Below are positions 47,151 to 59,872 of a DNA stretch of 64,000 nt, one piece after another (within the stretch, counting starts at the first letter, position 1; each line of letters starts with the position of its first letter). The notes under the pieces are model-generated. The model made no database searches. It was not told the DNA's origin and saw only the letters and a program-made list of their open reading frames with translations. The position numbers were made by a program, and so were the translations under genes. This stretch comes from Argentina anserina (Eukaryota > Streptophyta > Magnoliopsida > Rosales > Rosaceae): contig NC_065873.1 in NCBI RefSeq assembly GCF_933775445.1, positions 12,338,001 through 12,402,000 of the forward strand, given 5' to 3'.

Positions 47151-49207
47151 TGATAGGAGCACTTTGTGCGACATTCTTAACATGTTTTTACCTCCATTTG
47201 TACTTTGCTTAGCCCTTATTGTTGTATTATTGAGTCATTGAGTCGTAGTAAGAGTCTTGAACGGTATTTGATGCATTTTTGTGGTTACATGAGTTAAAAA
47301 CGCAGAATTGGTCTAGAGTCCTAGTTTGAGTAGGAATCCTTGTAGGACTAGGAAACCTAGTTGGATTAGGAGTCTTCATCTTTCTATGTTTTGGTCGCAT
47401 TGGCGATATTTTGAAAGTCCTTCTTGCACTATGAATCCTTGTTAGACTAGGAAACGTATTATTTGGGAGAGTCCTACTTCAACTGAAACTCTTTTTGCGA
47501 AATTTTCCTAAATGAACTTTCATGTTCTAGTAACTTACTTGTTCTAGTAAGTTTCTTTTGCAAATTAGAAAATTTCCTAATCTAGCTGAGCTCATATATT
47601 ACATGTGTCTTTTTAAGACAACAATTGTCTAGATTATGACATACTTTTTGAAACTAATTATCTCTTACTTATGATTTTATTTTTTTATTTTCAGATTTGA
47701 TTCAAGAGAATGACTAAAAGGGATAAGGGACGGATTGAGAAAATAAAGCAGAGCCGTGCCTACATGGAGAGTTACTCACGGCTTGGGAGTTAGAGTGGAA
47801 CAAGGAGAAGCTGTGCACATAGAGTCCTATCATCAACAAGTCATGCAACAATTAAATAGAAGAGATAATTAAGGAGAAGATGGAGGATGAGCCGTGAGAA
47901 AGATAAGAGAGAATAAACAAAAAAATTAAAGAAAGAGAAACAAAGGAGCCTTGCATATGCATCCTAAGAGCTAGAAGATGATCATTAAAGGAATAAAACA
48001 TGCAGATTTAGGGAATAAAAGCATGACATGATTTAGAGAATAAAACATGGCATGATCATTAAAGGATTAAAGCATGGCATGATAATAGGAAGAAAGAGGC
48101 AACATTAAAGAGGAGACCGTGCATCCTACCCTCTCTATTTCCTCTATATATACACGGCTTCACCTCTCAAATAAGAGGACTTCTCCTTTGCATTGAAAAG
48201 CCAAAACTCTACCAAAATACTACGTCAAACATCCTTCACCAAAACAGCAAGTTGTTCTCTCCCTATACCAATTCCATCTCCACCGAAATCACCATTGAAG
48301 ACACACCTCCAAGGTTTTTACAACGTGTGATTCTCGCAACTCATCTCCATGGCTTTGTTTGTTTTTGATTTTCTACAATACTTTGTCTATGAAGATTGTA
48401 GTATGATGTTTATGTGGGATTATTGTTTTGTATATGAATTCGAAATTTTCATATTAATCTATTGGATTTTTGGTTCTTTGCCGAATTGGTGGTTTCCTAT
48501 AATTATTGAGTTTGTATTTCTATTATTGTTTCTAATCATCTTTCTCATACTTTTAGATAATTTTCAGATATGTGCATATGAATTTAGTGCTAGGATGCAG
48601 TCTATAAGATTGTGTTTGAGTGCTAGATTCATCAACATATTGACACAAATCGAATCATGCCCTAAGTAGGTTCGGTTTGTATTGATTAAAGTGGTAAAAA
48701 TTCTGGAAATTGGCATGTGAAACCATGGTGGGTCACGTCATATATGAAACATGTCTCCAATAAAGATTTGGTGCTTAAATGTAATCTTGTTCGATTTCTA
48801 CTTTAAGTGTTATTGAATTCGATTGCATCCAAATTTAGATTAGGCCCTAAGTCAATCTAAATGTTAATTGAAATCTTGCATGATTAGATGATCCCCTGAG
48901 GCTCTAATTGTATTAGTGTCTAAAAAGTATGTAATTGGTCGAATTAGAATGCATGATAGGTTCAAACTTATAATTATGTGGTGTAATGGTAAATTTGGTT
49001 TAAGTTCGTTAAAGAGAAGTCGATCATGTAAATAGTAATTTAAAATTTATTTTCAGTAGTAGTTTTATAATCCAACTCAAATCCCCCAATAACATGATAA
49101 GTTTTGAGGCTCTTTTGATTTCCCTGACTGAACGATCCCTACTTATTCTATATTAACGATGATTTTTTACATGGTTTATTATAGACGTTTTATTTCACAA
49201 CCTATCA
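47151..49207 (+). repeat. 5' LTR of the Athila-like element
   Basis: 2057 bp, TG...CA. A TATA-like TATATATA is at 48145-48152. About 0.2 kb further is an open frame (48349-48669) that is hydrophobic and not a gene. Confidence 0.9.
48145..48152 (+). promoter_or_regulatory. TATA-like element of the 5' LTR
   Basis: TATATATA followed by ACACGGCTTCACC, a plausible U3/R boundary. The 3' LTR keeps this motif but loses the 518 bp right after it. Confidence 0.45.
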
Positions 49208-49210
49208 TTT

Positions 49211-49228
49211 TGACGCCGTTGCCGGGGA
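49211..49228 (+). other. Primer binding site, tRNA-Asp type
   Basis: TGACGCCGTTGCCGGGGA, 3 nt after the LTR, matches the classic TGGCGCCGTTGCCGGGGA site (complementary to tRNA-Asp) with one mismatch. Confidence 0.8.
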
Positions 49229-49975
49229 ATTGATAAAATCTTAACTCTTTGAAGTGTTAATTTTGTACTATATTGTGATTTGTGTAATTGTATCTTTGTA
49301 AAAATAAATTTTGTGTACAGTCAACAGTAATTGGTAACTGTAAAGTACGTACAGTAAATAACAAACGTGAACAGTCACTTTTTAAAAAAAATAAAAAAAG
49401 ATCTATATTTTTTTGATAAATATTTTAATTTTGTTGTAGTATGCATATAGGCTACTTGTTACACTTAGAAATTTTTTTAAGGAAGCTAAATGTATATTTA
49501 TGCTTAGTTTATTATTAGTTATAAAGTGAACGGAATATGTAAAGTTCATTTTGTTAATATTAGCCTTAACCCTCCATTTGTACCTTGCTAAGGTCACTTG
49601 GGGTTGAGGGCGGCTTTTATTAACACTTTGGGGCTAGTCTAACACACAACGTTGTTCTAAGCTGAGTAAGAGGCATGCTATTTTCATTACCCTGGTTCAA
49701 GGTTTACAAAATTAAATCTCAGAGGCCCATAGGCTAGTATACATCTCGGTGATGGAGTCGATTGGGAAAACATCATTTCTAGGATGTGGCTCCTGTGGTA
49801 ACAAACAAAGAAAAGAACAAAGAAAGAAGAACAAAAGAAAGTTCTGAAATTGAAGAGAAAGAAAAGAAAATGAAAGTGAAAGAGAAAAAGAAAGAGAAAG
49901 AAAAGTTTGTATTTACTTATACTTGTATTTCATGTTTTGTAAAGTTACTAATAATTGTTCTTTTCAGGCTCATGA

Positions 49976-51450
49976 ATGTCCAAGATTAGTGGTTGGTCCA
50001 AAGCGTTTAGTGCACGCCGGAAAAGAATTCAACCTCAAGCTCAGTTTGATAACGTTTCCATTGAGTCAAATTCATTTCACGAAGAGAGAGACTTTGGGTC
50101 TATTTCGCCATTTCCAAGTTCATTAAGTTGCAGTGGGCTCAATCCATTGTTCTTTGAGGATCCAGAGTTAGAATTACTCACAAGTCCGTGTCCTTTGGGC
50201 CAATTGAATTTTGATTTACATGATTCAGTGCCCACAGTTCAAAGCCGAACAGGGGAAAACCTAGTTCTAAAACCAGAAATGACATCGATGAGAGAGCAGA
50301 ATGGCCAAGTAGAAGGAGCAGTTGGGGGGACAATATATCATCCTCTAACATAGCGTACCATGTTCCAGAGGAGGGCAAGACGAGTGATTTTGAGCTGAAC
50401 AGTGGGTTCCTACATCATTTGCCTAAGTTCCATGGACTCTCAGGAGATGACCGAATCAACATCTTACATTGTTTAAGTTCAATTGTAAGACCATGTGCTC
50501 CAGAGGAGCTGGTATTTAGATAGTGAAGATGAGGGCGTTTCCATATTCATTAGAGGATTGAGCTCAAAAGTGGTTGTTTGAGGTACCTGCTGGTCGTATT
50601 ACTTCATGGACAACAGTGGTGAATGAGTTTTTGTCGAAGTATTTTTCCCTCATCAAGGGTGACACACATCAGGAAGCAGATAACATGAATCAAGTAAGGA
50701 CCAGATGAGTCATTCTACAATTACTATGAGAGGTTCGAATCTCTTGTAGCATCATGCCGAACCCATGGGATTAGAGAATGTTTGTTGCTTCATTATTTCT
50801 ATGAAGGAATGCTACAAATGGAGAGAGAGTTTCTAGATTCAGCAGCTGGTGGATCATTTCTAGACAAGAGTAATGTGGTAGCAAATGATCTATTGGAGAA
50901 AAGAGCCATGAACAATCAGTAATTTGGGACATCTGCTAGTTCCACACGGCAGGTACATGAGACCAACTCGAGTTCAAGCTCTGCTCTAGAGGACAAGGTT
51001 GATAAGTTGTCCAAGATGATGAGTCATTTCATGAAGACTAGCGGAGCTCAAGTTTGTGAAATCTGTACGGAAGGCCACCCTACTGATCAGTGTCCTCAAG
51101 TTGCTTCTAGTGGAGGGTATGAGGAAGTCAATACCCTTGGTTATTAAGTAGGTCAGAGGTACAATCCAATTTCGAATACCTACAACTCTAGCCTACGTGA
51201 TCATCCAAACTTTCGGTGGTCCAATAATGAGAATGTACTAAGACCACATTAGAATGCTATGCAATTTGGGCCTCGTTCGGCTGGTTTATTTAGCCCACAA
51301 GCTCCACTACTCAATGTTCCACCTCCCAACGTGGCTAGTACTCCTAATTATGATGAGATGTTGAAATCTTTTGCTGCTGGGAAAAGTCAATTGAATACCG
51401 TGACTCAAACTTTGGTGGTGGGTCAACAAGCAAATAGCAAGGACATTGCG
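49976..51450 (+). pseudogene. gag of the Athila-like element, broken
   Basis: An open stretch 49976-50353 is followed, in shifting frames, by a gag core (FLHHLPKFHGLSGDDRINIL, then EVPAGRITSW, EFLSKYF) and a Cys/His knuckle-like CEICTEGHPTDQCP at about 51057. Several stops and frame changes make it non-functional. It would have formed the virus-like particle. Confidence 0.75.
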
Positions 51451-52969
51451 GAGTAAAAACGCATATGGGCCAGGTAGTAGACTTCATGGGAGTTTTTCTG
51501 AGCAAGGGAAGTTGTCAAGTGGTGTCATACCTAACTCAAGGAATGAGCAAGCCCAATCTATCATGACAAGGAGTGGGCTCGAGCTAAAGGAGTTGCCTAG
51601 TGTTGCTAGGAAGGCCCAAACGGCCCATGTTCTTGAGGAGGGTGACGAGATGACTATAATGAATGACTTGGAGAAAGATCCAGGTACTTCCAAGAAGGAG
51701 AGTGTGTCGATCCATGAAGACAAAGGTACAAATGCTAACTCAAATGAATTAGTTAAAACTAATCTTATTTCATGTGTACCTTTTCCTTCTAGGTTTGCAA
51801 AGAGCAAGAAAGACAAATCTGATGAAGAGGTGTTGGAAGTCTTTAGGAAGGTGCAAGTTAACCTTCAATTGTTGGAGTGTATCAAGCAAGTTCCAAAGTA
51901 TGTGAAATTTCTTAAGGAGCTTTGCACTTCACGAAGACAAACTAGGGAGGAGAATGTAGTAAAAATGAATGAGACAGTTTCGGCAGTTATCCAAAGAAAG
52001 CTACACCCTAAGATGAAGGACCAGGGAAGTTTTTTTGTCCCATGTAAAATTGGTAACCCATTCTTTGACAATGTTATGCTTGATCTAGGTGCTTCGATAA
52101 ATGTCATGTCATTTAATGTTTAAGATTAGGACCTCTTAAGAATGATAATGTGATTATCCAATTAGCAGATCGGTCTAACAAGTACCCTAAGGGGTATGTT
52201 GAGGATGTCCTTGTGCATGTCAATCACTTGATTTTCCCTGCAGAATTTTATGTGCTAGACATGGAGGTCTCGCCCTTGGAAACAACTCCATTGCTTTTGG
52301 GGAGACCGTTCATGAGGACTGCAAGGACATGCATCGATGTTGCAAATGAGAGTTTAACAATGGAGTTCGATGGAGAGACTATCAGCTTCAACATTTTTGA
52401 AGCAATGAAATATCCAGTTTCTTATCTTAAATCGTGCTTTTTTATGGATGTTGTTGATTCTATTGCACAGGTTTTGTTAGAAACATTGGAAGCATAGCAA
52501 TTAGCTATGGAGCACGGGGCCGGATTTGACAAGCATGGGGACCATGTCCCAAGAGAGGATGGGTTGATTTTGAGCCTAAGATTGTTGAAGTTGTGAATGA
52601 GCCTGAGGCTCAACCATACAAAAGGTATCCCTTTTTCTTATCAATTCTCATTTACACTAATAAATTGTTACCATATGTGGTACAGGCCCCAAAATTAGAT
52701 TTGAAGGAGCTTTCAAATCATTTGAAATATGTGTATCTTGGAGGGGATGATACTTTACCAGTTATTGTGTCATCAACACTGAGTGAGCAGCAGGAAGCGA
52801 GTTTGATTGATATGCTTAAGAGGAACAAGACCGTTATTAGATGGACTTTGGCAGATATCAAGGGGGTCAACCTTACTACTTTTGTTCATAGGATACTTTT
52901 GGAGGATGATACAAAGCCAACACGTGATGCTCAGAGGAGATTGCACCCACCAATGATAACCATCATGGT
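51446..52969 (+). pseudogene. pol, protease and linker, first copy
   Basis: 51446-52123 ends in NVMLDLGASINVM, the aspartic-protease active-site region (DLGA form). After a stop and frame change, 52150-52497 continues with DRSNKYPKGYV and LLLGRPFMRTARTCIDV, then 52593 onward reads into the linker before RT. This copy stops short of the RT core. Confidence 0.75.
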
Positions 52970-54125
52970 AAATCTGATGAGGAGGTGTTGGAGGTCTTTA
53001 GGAAGGTGCAAGTTAACCTTCCATTGTTGGAGTATATCAAGCAGATCCCAAAATATGCGAAATTTTTTAAGGAGCTTTAGACTTCAAGAAGACAAATTAG
53101 GGAAGAGTAGGTAGTGAAGATGAATGAGACAGTTTCAGCTGTCATCCAAAGGAAGCTACCCCCTAAGATGAAGGATCCAGGAAGTTTCTATGTCCCATGT
53201 AAAATTAGTAACACATTATTTGATAATGTTATGCTTGATCTAGGTGCTTCGATAAATGTCATGTCATATAATATTTATCAATCACTAGGATTATGACATT
53301 TGAAGAATGATAATGTGATTATCCAATTAGCAGATCGATCTAACAAGTACCCTAAGGAGTATGTTGATGATGTCCTTTTGCAGGTCAGTCACTTGATTTT
53401 TCACGCAGAGTTTTATGTGCTTGACATGGAGTTATCACCCTTGGAAACAACTCCACTGTTTTTTGGGAGACCATTCATGAGGACTGCAAGGACATGCATC
53501 GATATTGCAAATGGGAGTTTGACGTTGGAGTTTAATAGAGATGTTATTAGCTTCAACATTTTTTAGGCAATGAAGTACCCAGTTTCAAACCTTAACTCGT
53601 GTTTTTCTGTGGATGTTGTTGATTCTATTGCACAAGTTATGTTAGAGACGTTGGAAGCATAGCAATTAGCTATGGAGCAAGGGGCCGGATTTAACATGCA
53701 TGGGGACCGTGTCCCAAGAGAAGAGTATGCTGATTTTGAGCCAAAACATTTCAAAATAGTGAATGAGCTTGAATGTCAACCATACAAAAGGTATCCCTCT
53801 TTCCTATCAATTCCCATTTCCACTAATAAATTGTTACCATCTATGGTAAAGGCCCCAAAGTTAGATTTGAAGGAGCTTCCAGATCATTTGAAGTATGTGT
53901 ACCTTGGAAATGATGATACTTTACCAGTTATTGTGTCATCAACACTGAGTAAGCAGCAAGAAGCTAGATTGATTGATGTGCTTAAGAGGAACAAGATCGC
54001 TATTAGATGGACTTTGGCGGATATCAAGGGGATCAGCCCTACAACTTGTGTTCATAGGATACTTTTGGAGGATGGTGCCAAGCATATACTTGATGCTCAG
54101 AGGAGATTGCACGCACCAATGATGA
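51815..54125 (+). repeat. 1.16-kb tandem duplication within pol
   Basis: Unit 1 is 51815-52969 and unit 2 starts at 52970 (AAATCTGATGA...GAGGTGTTGGA in both). The units run in parallel through the protease (MLDLGASINVM at both), DRSNKYPK, GRPFMRTARTC and RILLEDD/RILLEDG to about 54125. Unit 2 is roughly 12 bp longer. Confidence 0.9.
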
Positions 54126-55524
54126 AAATCGTGAAAGATGAGGTGATCAAGCTGCTTGATTGTGGAGTGATCTATCCTATCTCGGACAATCGGTGGATTT
54201 CACCAGTGCAAGTTGTGTCTAAGAAGAGTGGGGTGACTGTTGTGAAAAATGAGGCGAATGAGTTGGTACCCCAGAGGTTGGTAACCGGTCATAGGATGTG
54301 CATTGATTATAGGAAGTTGAATGCTACAACACGCAAGGATCACATGCATTGTCGTTCATGGACCAGATGTTGGAGAGATTAGCTGGACACGAGTTCTATT
54401 GTTTTCTAGATAGGTACAGTGGGTACAACCAGATATGCATTCATCCGGAGGATCTGGAGAAGACGAAATTTACATGTCCATTTGGCATTTTTGCCTATCG
54501 ACGCATGTCTTTTGGGTTATGCAACTCACCAGGTACGTTTCAACGATGTATGCTTGCTATTTTCTCTAACTTTATCGAAAATATCATTGAGGTCTTTATG
54601 GGTGATTTTAGTGTTTATGGAAAATACTTTGATGCATGTTTAGAGAACTTAGAGTTAATCTTGAGAAGGTGTGTAGAAACTAACCTTGTGCTTAATTGGG
54701 AAAAATGTCATTTCATGATGAATCAAGGGATAGTTTTGGGACATATTATATATGCTAAGGGTATTGAGGTAGACAAGGCTAAGGTTGATATTGTGCATCA
54801 CTTACCCTCTCCCACAACTGTGAGAGAGGTTCGTTCTTTCCTTGGTCATGCAGGATTTTATAGGAGATTTATCAAGGATTTTTCCATGGTGGCGAGACCT
54901 ATGTGTACCCTATTGCAGAAGGAGGTGTCATTCATATGGGATGATGCATGTGAGAAAGCATTTGTGAAACTGAAAGAGTTGTTGACTAGTGCACCCATCA
55001 TTTGTCATCCGGATTGGAACCTGCCCTTCGAATTGATGTGCGATGCTTCGGACTATGCAATTGGGGCAGTGTTGGGCCAAAGAAGAGAAAAGAAGCATGT
55101 AGTGATTTACTATGCGTCTATGACTCTTAATGAGGCCCAGATAAATTATTCGACTACGGAAAATGAGCTTTTGGCTGTAATCTTTGCTTTAGAAAAATTT
55201 TGATCATATCTTTTGCATTATAAAGTTATTGTGTATTCTGACCATGCAGCCTTAAGATATTTGATGACTGAAAAAGATGTTAAGCCCAGATTGATCCGGT
55301 GGATACTGTTGATTCAAGAATTTGACCTTGATATTCGAGATAAGAAGGGAAGTGAGAATGTGGTGGCTGATCATTTGAGTAGGATCGTGCGAGATGAGGA
55401 TAGAAAGCCACTACGTGAGACTTTCTCAAATGAGCAACTCTTCGGGATGGAGGCAAGTGTGTCTTGGTATGCAGGCATTGTCAATTATTTAGTTACTAAG
55501 ACTTTTCCTAGTACACATTGCTAG
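53672..55524 (+). pseudogene. pol, reverse transcriptase and RNase H
   Basis: RT motifs are seen in two overlapping frames (53672-54382 and 54349-55203), so there is a frameshift near 54350: VIYPISDNRWISPVQVV, RMCIDYRKLNA, FLDRYSGYNQICIHPED, FAYRRMSFGLCNSPGTFQRC. The catalytic motif reads VFMGDFSVYG where FMDDF is expected. RNase H follows: FELMCDASDYAIGAVLGQR, NYSTTENELLAVIFALEKF, a stop, then VIYSDHAAL-like [13 protein letters not shown] and VVADHLSRI. Dead by substitution, frameshift and stop. Confidence 0.85.
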
Positions 55525-56737
55525 ATTGAAGAAAATTGCTAGACATTATATGTGGGATGAACCGTATTTATGGAAACAATGTAATGATCAAGTCATTAGG
55601 AGATGTGTCCTAGAAAATGAGCATAGGTTAATTCTTAACTTTTGTCATAATGAGGCATGTGGAGGTCATTTTGGGCCTCGTAGAACAACTTTGAATGTGT
55701 TAGAATATGGATTTTATTGGCCTACTATTTTCAAGGATGCATACATGTTTTGTGTTTCTTGTGATAGGTGTCAACGGACATGTAAGATTGGTCTGAGAGA
55801 TCAAATGCCCCTTACTCCTATTATTATTGTCGAAATTTTTGATGTGTGGGGTATAGATTTCATGGGTCAATTTTCTTCATCTAGATGTTTCTTGTATATC
55901 TTATTGGTTGTTGATTATGTGTCGAAGTGGGTGGAGTCAAAGGCCACCAGGACTAAAGATCCAAAAGTGGTTGCAGGTTTCTTGAGAACTAACATATTTT
56001 GCAGGTTTGGAGTACCACGTGTTTTGATAAGTGATGGAGGTTCTCATTTCTGCAACCGGACAATTGAGGCATTGCTCAAGAAGTATGGAGTGACCCACAA
56101 AGTTTTGACACCATATCATCCTCAGACAAGTGGCATGGCAGAAGTGTCCAACAGAGAAATCAAGGGAATTATGGAGAAAACTGTAGGTCCAACAAGAAAG
56201 GATTTGAGTGATTGGTTGATGAGGCATTATGGGCCTACATGACCCATACAAGATGCCTATTGGGATTTCACCATTCAAATTGGTGTATGGGAAGACATGT
56301 CACCTTCCAGTGGAGTTAGAGCACAGAGCATGGTGGGCGGTGAAGAAGTTCAACATGAGCTTGGATGAAGCAGATCTACATCGAAAGTTGTAGCTCAATG
56401 AGCTTGAGGCGATGAGGAATGTAATAACCCGATTTTTCGGATTGAATATTGGATTGTTTTAAGTTCATAAATTCGTGAAATTTATTTAAACGAATTTTGT
56501 ACGCTTCGCGAAGTGGCATATCGAGAACGGAAACTTTATCGGAACGTTTATTTAGAAAAACGTTACGTTTTCGCGAAGTGAATATCGACTTTTATTCCGT
56601 CGCTGGTTTGTGAAAACTTCCTTCCCGGAAGTTGTAGATCTCGTCGATACGAGTTCGTGGACACGTCACACGTTCGAATCGGACGTCGTATGTAAAAGTT
56701 ATTAACGATAGAAGTTAGTTTCTGATTTAGAAAGGGG

Positions 56738-56744
56738 TATAAAA
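56738..56744 (+). promoter_or_regulatory. TATA box in the nested solo LTR
   Basis: GGGGTATAAAAGG followed about 30 bp on by AGGGTTTCC and a CT-rich leader: a well-formed plant promoter pattern. Confidence 0.55.
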
Positions 56745-57529
56745 GGAAACTAATCAGAATTAGGGTTTCCATTTTCGGAAACCCTCTTCTCTCTCCAAAA
56801 CCCGCGCCTCCCTCCTTCTCTCTCACCCTCCCGAGCCTCTCTCCCTCTGAAAAACCCATCGCCGGCGATCTCCATTTCCAGGATGTCGTGTTCTTCACCG
56901 CTACTCCCTACGGCATCGCGAGGTCCTCCTCACCAAACCCCAAGCTCGCCGCACCGCGCATCGCCGTCATGAGCTTCGTCGAGACAACCCGAAGCTCGGA
57001 GGTTACCCCCACCACACCTCGCGTCTTCGCCGGAGAAGCTAGGGCACGGGGACTAGCTCGCTGTCACTGCCTCTCCACCTTGGCGCCACCTGCGACCAAT
57101 CGAGGCGCAGATCGAGTCACATCGCATCCTCGGCTCAACCTTCACCATCGCCTGGTTCTAGCTCCTCCGGCAATGTCACGGGGACTTCGAGGAACGATTG
57201 ACGTAAAGGATTGATTAATTGGGTGTGTGTGATTGAATTTTGTTGGATTTGAGTGATTTTTGTGGAGATCAGAGATACGAGAAGGAGAGTGGATTACCGC
57301 CGCGTTAAGCGGCGCGTGTGGGAGCCTGAGATGGTGTAGAGGCGGCCTTGGGCCGTGCAGGGGTGGAGGAGGAAGAAAAAGAGAGGATTTGGGCGGCGGT
57401 GGCGTGATACGCGCCGGCCTTAGGCTCGGCGCGTGGGCCCCACGCGCGGGCGCCGGTGAGTGGCACGTGTACCCCACGCGCCGCCACGTGCGGCGGCGCG
57501 TGAACAGTGATTCCGAATCAGAAATTTTG

Positions 57530-57860
57530 TAAATTTATTTTTACGACGGTAAATGTAAAAATGTGATTTACGTACGGTAAATGTAAATTTTATTTACGTA
57601 CGATAAGTGTAAATGTAAATTACTTTCAGTAAATGTAAAAGTAATTTCAGAAGGGTAAATCAGTAATTAATAATTACTGAGACAGTATTTACATTTAAAT
57701 AGTATTCGTACGTATAGAAATACATAAACAGTAGGTACACGTACAGAGATACGTAATTAATGTGTATGTGTGTAGAAATAAGTGAATAGTAAATACGTGA
57801 ACAATAATTTCGTAAAATCAGAAATTGCTGAACAGTAACTTATTATTACTGTTTCGGCAT
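57530..57860. repeat. GTAAATGTAAA / TTACGTACGG degenerate repeats
   Basis: Short interspersed units GTAAATGTAAA, TTACGTACG and AACAGTAA fill this part of the solo LTR. Confidence 0.6.
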
Positions 57861-58040
57861 TTAAGGTTTACGAAACGATTCTAAATTCTTTTCTTATCTT
57901 TTCCAGGTGATCGATAAATCAAGGAAAGGAATTACCTTCAGAAATTGTGAAATTACGCTCGAGTTGATAAAGTGAGTAAAATCTCACTTATTCACGAATC
58001 TACCCTTGTGGAGATTCAAGATTTTGCAAAGTATTAAAGA

Positions 58041-58790
58041 ATGAAATATGACATGTATATGATATAGTGGATTATTTATATATTGTATAAATGGTAAATA
58101 GGTACATATATATATATATAGTTTGCTATATTATATACTGTTAGGATTTCGTTGTGAATATGATCACAGTGGTGATGAGAATTATATATTGAGCATGTTG
58201 ATGCGATTGGTACAAATAATGAGTTGATTATTGTACGTGGTTTTAACGTTGAGATTTGTTAAAACGTTTTGTCTTCGGACGTGTTTATGAAATATGACAT
58301 GTATATGGTATAATAAATTATATATATATATATATATTGTATAAATGGTAAATAGGTACATATATATATATAGTTTGCTATATTATATACTGTTAGGATT
58401 TCGTTGTGAATATGATCACAGTGGTGATGAGAATTATATATTGAGCATGTTGATGCGATTGGTACAAATAATGAGTTGATTATTGTACGTGGTTTTAACG
58501 TTGAGATTTGTTAAAACGTTTTGTCTTCGGACGTGTTTATGAAATATGACATGTATATGATATAATAGATTATATATATATTGTATAAATGGTAAATATG
58601 TACATATATATATAGTTTGCTATATTATATACTGTTAGGATTTCGTTTGTGAATATGATCACGGTGGTGATGAGAATTATATATTGAGCATGTTGATGCG
58701 ATTTGTACAATATGAGGTGTGATTATTGTACGTGGTTTTAACATGGATTTTGTTAAAACATTTTGTCTTCGGACCAGTCTACGGACGTGT
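58041..58790. repeat. Three tandem units of about 246-252 bp
   Basis: Units start ATGAAATATGACATGTATAT at 58041, 58287 and 58539. Each carries TAGTTTGCTATATTATATAC, a TGATCAC.GTGGTGATGAG palindromic segment and TGTCTTCGGAC. They differ mainly in the length of the TA tract. Confidence 0.9.
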
Positions 58791-59872
58791 TTGGCATGAC
58801 GGAACCTAGCCTTTGGCCGGGCGAAAGTTACGATACAGTTAGAGCTCTAGTATGTCTGCCGGAGTACTGCATGTGAGATAACAGATGGGTTATCGGCTCA
58901 TGAGTACTCATATTTTTGGACGTTGGGTAGCGGGGAGGTTGCCCAATGTCGGATGTTAGGTAGCGAGGAGGTTGCCCAATATCGGCGGTGTACTACATGA
59001 GGGGTAACAGATGTGTACCAGCGTTCATTAGTACCCGTATTATAAATGCATTTGGGTAAACAGAGGGGTTGCCCAATTTCTCATGAGTACTTTCATTTTC
59101 ATATTTTCGTGACAACCAGATGGGCCGTCCATTTACTCATGAGTGCATTTATATTTGTTGATTTGTGGATTCTCGTATATATATTGGTATGCGAGTTATG
59201 TTTTTATTTTACTCATACGAGCTGTAAAGCTTACCGGGTTTGTGTTTACAATCCCGGTGCACCAATTCGATGGTGTAGAGGATAATTCCGCAGGTGTCGA
59301 TTAGTGGGAATCGAAGAACAACTCTGAAGACTCGAAGTCGTTCACTTCCCAGCTTGTGAGGATTTATTGTGGATTTGTGTGAGAGTTTGTGAGGATTATT
59401 ACATTTCCATTTTATGTACTATTGAATTATAAATTTGGTTTGTAATAATCGGTTTGACTGAGTTGTATTTTAAACTCAGAGATGATCCGCTGTGGCATTT
59501 AAAATGATTTCTATTCATTGAGATTGTTTTGGTGTTCCTCGACTTTGAAATTTTGAGTTTTCATGCTCGAAATTTTGGGGTCGTTACAAGGAATGAGGCT
59601 TATGATGTTTCGTGGATTTACAAGGAGAAAACCAGTGCTTACCATGTCAAAATGATTAGAGGAAAAAAATTCCAAGTGGGCCAGAAAGTTCTGTTATTCC
59701 ATTCGAGGCTTATGTTGTTTCCAGGGAAACTTCGTTCGCGTTGGGTTGGCTCATTTGTTGTTACTAACGTGTTTGCTCATGGTGCAGTTGAGATTCAAAG
59801 TGATACAACATGGAAGGCATTCAAGGTGAATGAGCATCGACTTAAACCCTACTATGAGCCATTTGAAGAGTA

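Larger units (their letters stand above)
56415..59593. mobile_element. Nested 3169-bp TG...CA element, probable solo LTR, TSD AGGAA
   Basis: The body 56420-59588 begins TGTAATAACCCGA and ends GGGTCGTTACA, short inverted termini, with AGGAA on both sides. It has a TATA box (TATAAAA, 56738-56744) followed by a CT-rich leader and a very GC-rich stretch (about 56800-57500). No gag or pol is present. Size, termini and 5-bp duplication fit a solo LTR of a large Ty3/gypsy element, though a non-autonomous element is possible. Confidence 0.75.
55526..59872 (+). pseudogene. pol, integrase, interrupted by a nested element
   Basis: The zinc-binding H2C2 region is HNEACGGHFG ... CVSCDRCQ. The core shows WGIDFMGQF (first Asp), LISDGGSHFCN (second Asp) and EVSNREIKGIMEK (Glu). 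A stop truncates it at 56242. The frame then continues to AMRN at about 56419, is cut by the insertion at 56420-59588, and resumes with [16 protein letters not shown] and [14 protein letters not shown] up to 59872. Confidence 0.85.

Noticed and set aside
48349..48669. 106-codon hydrophobic frame with ATG in the 5' LTR
   Set aside because: It lies within the LTR, is absent from the 3' LTR and resembles no protein family.
56888..57214. 108-codon frame in the nested solo LTR
   Set aside because: GC-rich leader sequence of the LTR with no domain; the frame runs through repeats.
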